64,000 nt of DNA from Diplonema japonicum (lineage: Eukaryota > Euglenozoa > Diplonemea > Diplonemida > Diplonemidae). Position 1 is the first letter of the stretch, and every line of letters starts with the position of its first letter. The DNA is taken from the NCBI GenBank assembly GCA_964019335.1, contig OZ025709.1, forward strand, positions 1 through 64,000, written 5' to 3'. Shown one piece after another: positions 61,011 to 64,000 of this stretch. The position numbers were made by a program, and so were the translations under genes. The notes under the pieces are model-generated. The model did not search any database, was not told the origin of the DNA, and saw nothing but the letters and a program-made list of their open reading frames with translations.

Positions 61011-63574
61011 CCACACCTAACATGCGGGTCGGGGTTGAGCAATTTCAAAATCAACCCAGCCAGCTCCCGGCTGTACCCACAGCCTTGAAGCTCCGCAAGG
61101 AGCTCCTGCGAGAAATTTGGTTTAGTGGCATCGGAAAACATAACACGAGTGTTGTTCGAGTAAATCCGGAGCGTGCACACCGCGTAGAGGATACAACCAA
61201 GAGCCCACATGTCAACCTTAACAGAATACCGCCTCTGCCAGCATTCCGGCGCAACGTAAGGAAGCGACCCTGCTTGGGTTTGACAGTAGGTCTGCTCCGA
61301 CATCCCACGCGCCAACCCGAGGTCCGTGATGACAACTGTCGGTGTGGGGTAGCCATTCGACATATGCTGCGAATCGGAAATCAACAGATTCTCAGGCTTC
61401 AAATCACGGTGCATAACAGGTGGGACCTGGCTGTGCATGTACTCGAGAGCGGCAGTGACTTCGCTTGCAATGTACCAGATGGTCGGCTCGGATATGGGTT
61501 CTCTATGCGCCATTAGGTATGTTTTCAAATCGCCGGCTTCATAAAAATCCATAACGATGCACACATAGCGTCGCATGGTGGCTTGCTGGACGAGGTTTTC
61601 CGAGTCGTATAAGTCGGTTTGTTTGGAGACTTCTTCTGCGGCGCCTGGGCCTTCAGACCATGACATGAACATGTCGACGAGGTTGATGATGTTAGGGTGC
61701 CCTTGTAGGCCTCGCATGGTCTCGAATTCTAGTAGTGCGTCGCGGCGTTCCTCGTCGGAGTCGATGATGATGTACTTCATAGCGAAGATCTTCCCGTCAC
61801 ACTTGCGCTGCACGGAGAAGACGTAGCCGTAGCCGCCGGATCCGAGCTTTTTGAGGATTTTGTAGTTGTGCGTTGTGGTGTCGTCTCCTACCTCAGCGAC
61901 CGGGAGGGAATCTCTGTTCCCACGAGTTTTCTTGAACACGGTTGTGATGTACCACCCGCACGCGCAGATTAGTAAACAGCACACGATAACGAGTAGAACT
62001 AATATATCGTCTGATGTCATCCCGCTGTCAGATGTTTGCGGACTTTCTGTTGGTTGGCTCGGTTCCGGTTCGTCAGTTGAAGGTGCCGTTGTCGGCGGTG
62101 ACATCGTCGCTGGTATGTCTGTGTTGTTGGGTGGGAACGATATCGCGAACGGCTCGCCCCACAGCAACGGGGTCATCCACTCCAACCGGTTGTTCTCATC
62201 CTCGCCGACCTTGTGGAAGCACTGCCCGTGCTGCCCGTTGTTCTCCTCCCAACAGCAACCCACCCCAGCACAGGACGATCTTGTGAACGCCAGCCCCGCC
62301 TCTTGTATGAGGTTGAGACAGTCCCGTCTGAGCTTTGCAGGGCACCTTCCTGTCGAGAAACATAAGTACGCCTCTTCAACAGGTTCGGAGGGAATGAACT
62401 TAACCTGGTTTTTATACCCATCCCAGCCTTTGTCGAGGGTACCTCCTGCGTTGTCCAGACACGACGGTGAGCTGCTGATCCTGAAGGTGTACTTCGATGC
62501 AGGGCTGACCTGCGTGATGGTGACTGCCAAGGTGTCCCCGACCCAGTACCCACCGTTGTGTGTCCCATTACGTGTGACGACAGGATATATGGAGGCTTGC
62601 AGGAGGTCGGCGTAGTCGGTCGGGTTGGAGGAGTCTTGAAGTTCAAGCCCGCCGAATATGAACAAATTACCCTTCCCGTTCCCGGTCACGGCGGTGGAGC
62701 ACCCTGCGTACCTTGCACGCGAAGCTTGGAGGCCTTCGACTCTGATGGAGTCCCATTCCTCCTGGTAGAGGTCGAAGATGAAGACGACCATTTGCGGGCC
62801 GGGGTCCTCGTACCTGTTCCCGAATACCCACAAATAGGACCCAATGACGTAGGAGTCGGGGTACGGCATGTGCCCGAGCTGTGCAGGGATGTCGGGGGCG
62901 GAGGCGTCCCACTTCGAACTGGGGTCCGCAAGGGACGTCATATCGTTGATCCAAACATCATTACGCTTCCCCCCTATCACATACAACTTGTCGGAAACGG
63001 CAACGGCAGCCTGCTGTATGGTGTAAGGGAGGTTCGGGCCTTTGAACCAGGTTTTTTTTGCAGGGTCGTATATACGAACGGTGTCGAGCTCACGACCGTC
63101 GCCGGCAACACCTCCGATCACGTAAACTAGGTCTTGAAAGAAGGCAACGGACGCTTTCGTCACTGTGGTTGACGAGTTGTCCACGATGGTCCACCTGCCG
63201 TCTTGCGGGTTGTACTCTTGAACCGCGACGTCGTTCTTCATCATGCCGCCTTCGGAGAACACGTAGATTAACTTGTCCTGGTACACTATCATGGTGTTGT
63301 CGCCTGTGACGCCATTCGGCATGTCTGAGAGTACTTCCCAGTTCATGTCGTCCAGCCCGAGTTTGTAAAATCTTCTGTCGGCGTCGGGCTCACCGCCTCC
63401 AACGTATACCATCCCTTTGGAGGATACGGAGCTACACCTTGCTACCGGGTTTGGGAGGCTGGAAGTACGCAGCCACTGTGACCACCATTGAGAGGGTTCG
63501 CCGCCTGTCGCTCCCTGCACACTCAGGATGCATAGTACGAAGTATGCCGCAAGGAGCTCACTACGGGGTTTCAT
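60658..63574 (-). CDS. Receptor-like protein kinase with kelch and trefoil-like ectodomain, three exons
   Basis: Exons 63574-61017, 60968-60781 and 60719-60658, with 48- and 61-nt introns, 935 aa. Signal peptide about 1-24. Kelch-type repeats span about 40-320 (repeated Y-V-I-G-G / G-G units). A Cys-rich segment at about 411-455 with R-D-C, G-C-C-W and C-F resembles a P-type trefoil domain. A Thr/Pro/Ser stalk, one membrane helix (about 523-547) and a Ser/Thr kinase domain from 571 follow: glycine loop G-S-G-G-Y-G, K600, H-R-D-L-K-P-E-N (722-729), D-L-G (751-753) and A-P-E-C-W. All catalytic residues are present; D-L-G replaces the usual D-F-G. A surface sensor kinase is inferred. Confidence 0.9.
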
Positions 63575-64000
63575 CTCATTTTCTTCTTTTTATATTTTTT
63601 TTTTTATTTCTCCTTTTTTTTTTTTTTTTTTTTTTTTTCCCCATGGTGCGGAGAACGGGAAAAAAAAAAAAAAAAAAAAGGCGGACAATATCGCATATAA
63701 AAAAAAAAAGAAATAAACGGGGGGAAGGAAAGAGGGTGGTGGTAGTAATTGGGTGGGTGGGGGGTTTTTTTTCTGGTTAGGAAGTTGAGAAAATAAAAGG
63801 GGGGGTGAAGAGAGATATAAAGCAAACACGAAAAAAACGACAAAAGGGGGGAAAAAAAAGAAAAGGACAAAAAAAAAGATGTTAAGGGCAAATCCCACTT
63901 GCTAGGGGAGGGGGGTACAGTGCCTATCCTATATGCTCCCTTTTCTGGAGGCTCTCATTGTGGCGAAGATCGGTCCCCTTGCAAAAGCCTATTCGCGACC
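63575..64000. other. Intergenic DNA ending in a diverged copy of the 24.4-kb small ORF
   Basis: After long A/T runs, 63890-64000 resembles 24300-24500: shared blocks are ATGCTCCC-TTTCTGGAG and GCGAAGATCGGTC-CCT followed by AAAGCCTATT. The copy lacks about 90 bp in the middle and has no equivalent open frame, so it is a decayed relative. It runs off the window. Confidence 0.5.

Overview
The window looks like nuclear DNA of a single-celled eukaryote. Coding stretches are GC-rich, and intergenic DNA is packed with long A/T (and some G/C) homopolymers. Most genes are split by GT-AG introns of only 31-39 nt; a few introns are 48-66 nt. Every gene I can support lies on the minus strand; the one plus-strand coding remnant is a dead piggyBac element. 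Several neighbours are 120-200 nt apart, with a pyrimidine-rich stretch and an AG 0-52 nt before the ATG. That layout resembles unidirectional gene arrays with trans-splicing (Euglenozoa such as diplonemids are one candidate), but the lineage is an inference and is not proven here.

Region 1 (1-9.5 kb) is a nest of retroelements read on the minus strand. R1 (6431 to beyond base 1) encodes an AlkB-like dioxygenase domain, a proline/glutamate repeat region, two membrane segments, a C2H2 finger, an OTU-type cysteine protease, more zinc-binding clusters and a reverse transcriptase. It is interrupted by a 5'-truncated, poly(A)-tailed insertion (2490-3614). That insertion derives from R2, whose longer copy lies next door (6656-9483) and has a gag-like ORF but no reverse transcriptase.

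Region 2 (10-26.3 kb) is gene-dense: a secreted GH18 chitinase, a five-exon coiled-coil protein, a type I membrane protein, prefoldin subunit 1, a degenerate piggyBac element with nested palindromes, an sn1-specific diacylglycerol lipase, a SAM-domain protein, a Lys/Arg-rich small ORF, a protein with RIIa/DPY-30-like docking helices and a 55-aa spliced gene.

Region 3 (26.3-38.9 kb) is gene-poor, homopolymer-rich DNA with dispersed repeats and one clear gene, a CCCH zinc-finger protein. Region 4 (38.9-45.5 kb) is an apparently intact non-LTR retrotransposon. Its ORF1 carries an OTU-like domain lacking its catalytic residues; ORF2 overlaps ORF1 by ATGA and has a 2A-like peptide, an APE-type endonuclease, a reverse transcriptase and a zinc knuckle.

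Region 5 (46-63.6 kb) holds housekeeping genes: an acidic NPF-containing protein, a Tad3/ADAT3-like deaminase subunit, the seven-exon multidomain acetyl-CoA carboxylase, splicing factor SLU7 and a kelch/trefoil receptor-like kinase. The last 400 bases carry a fragment resembling the small ORF near 24.4 kb. No tRNA, rRNA or CRISPR was recognised. Homopolymer-linked frameshifts in the retroelements may be real decay or assembly error.
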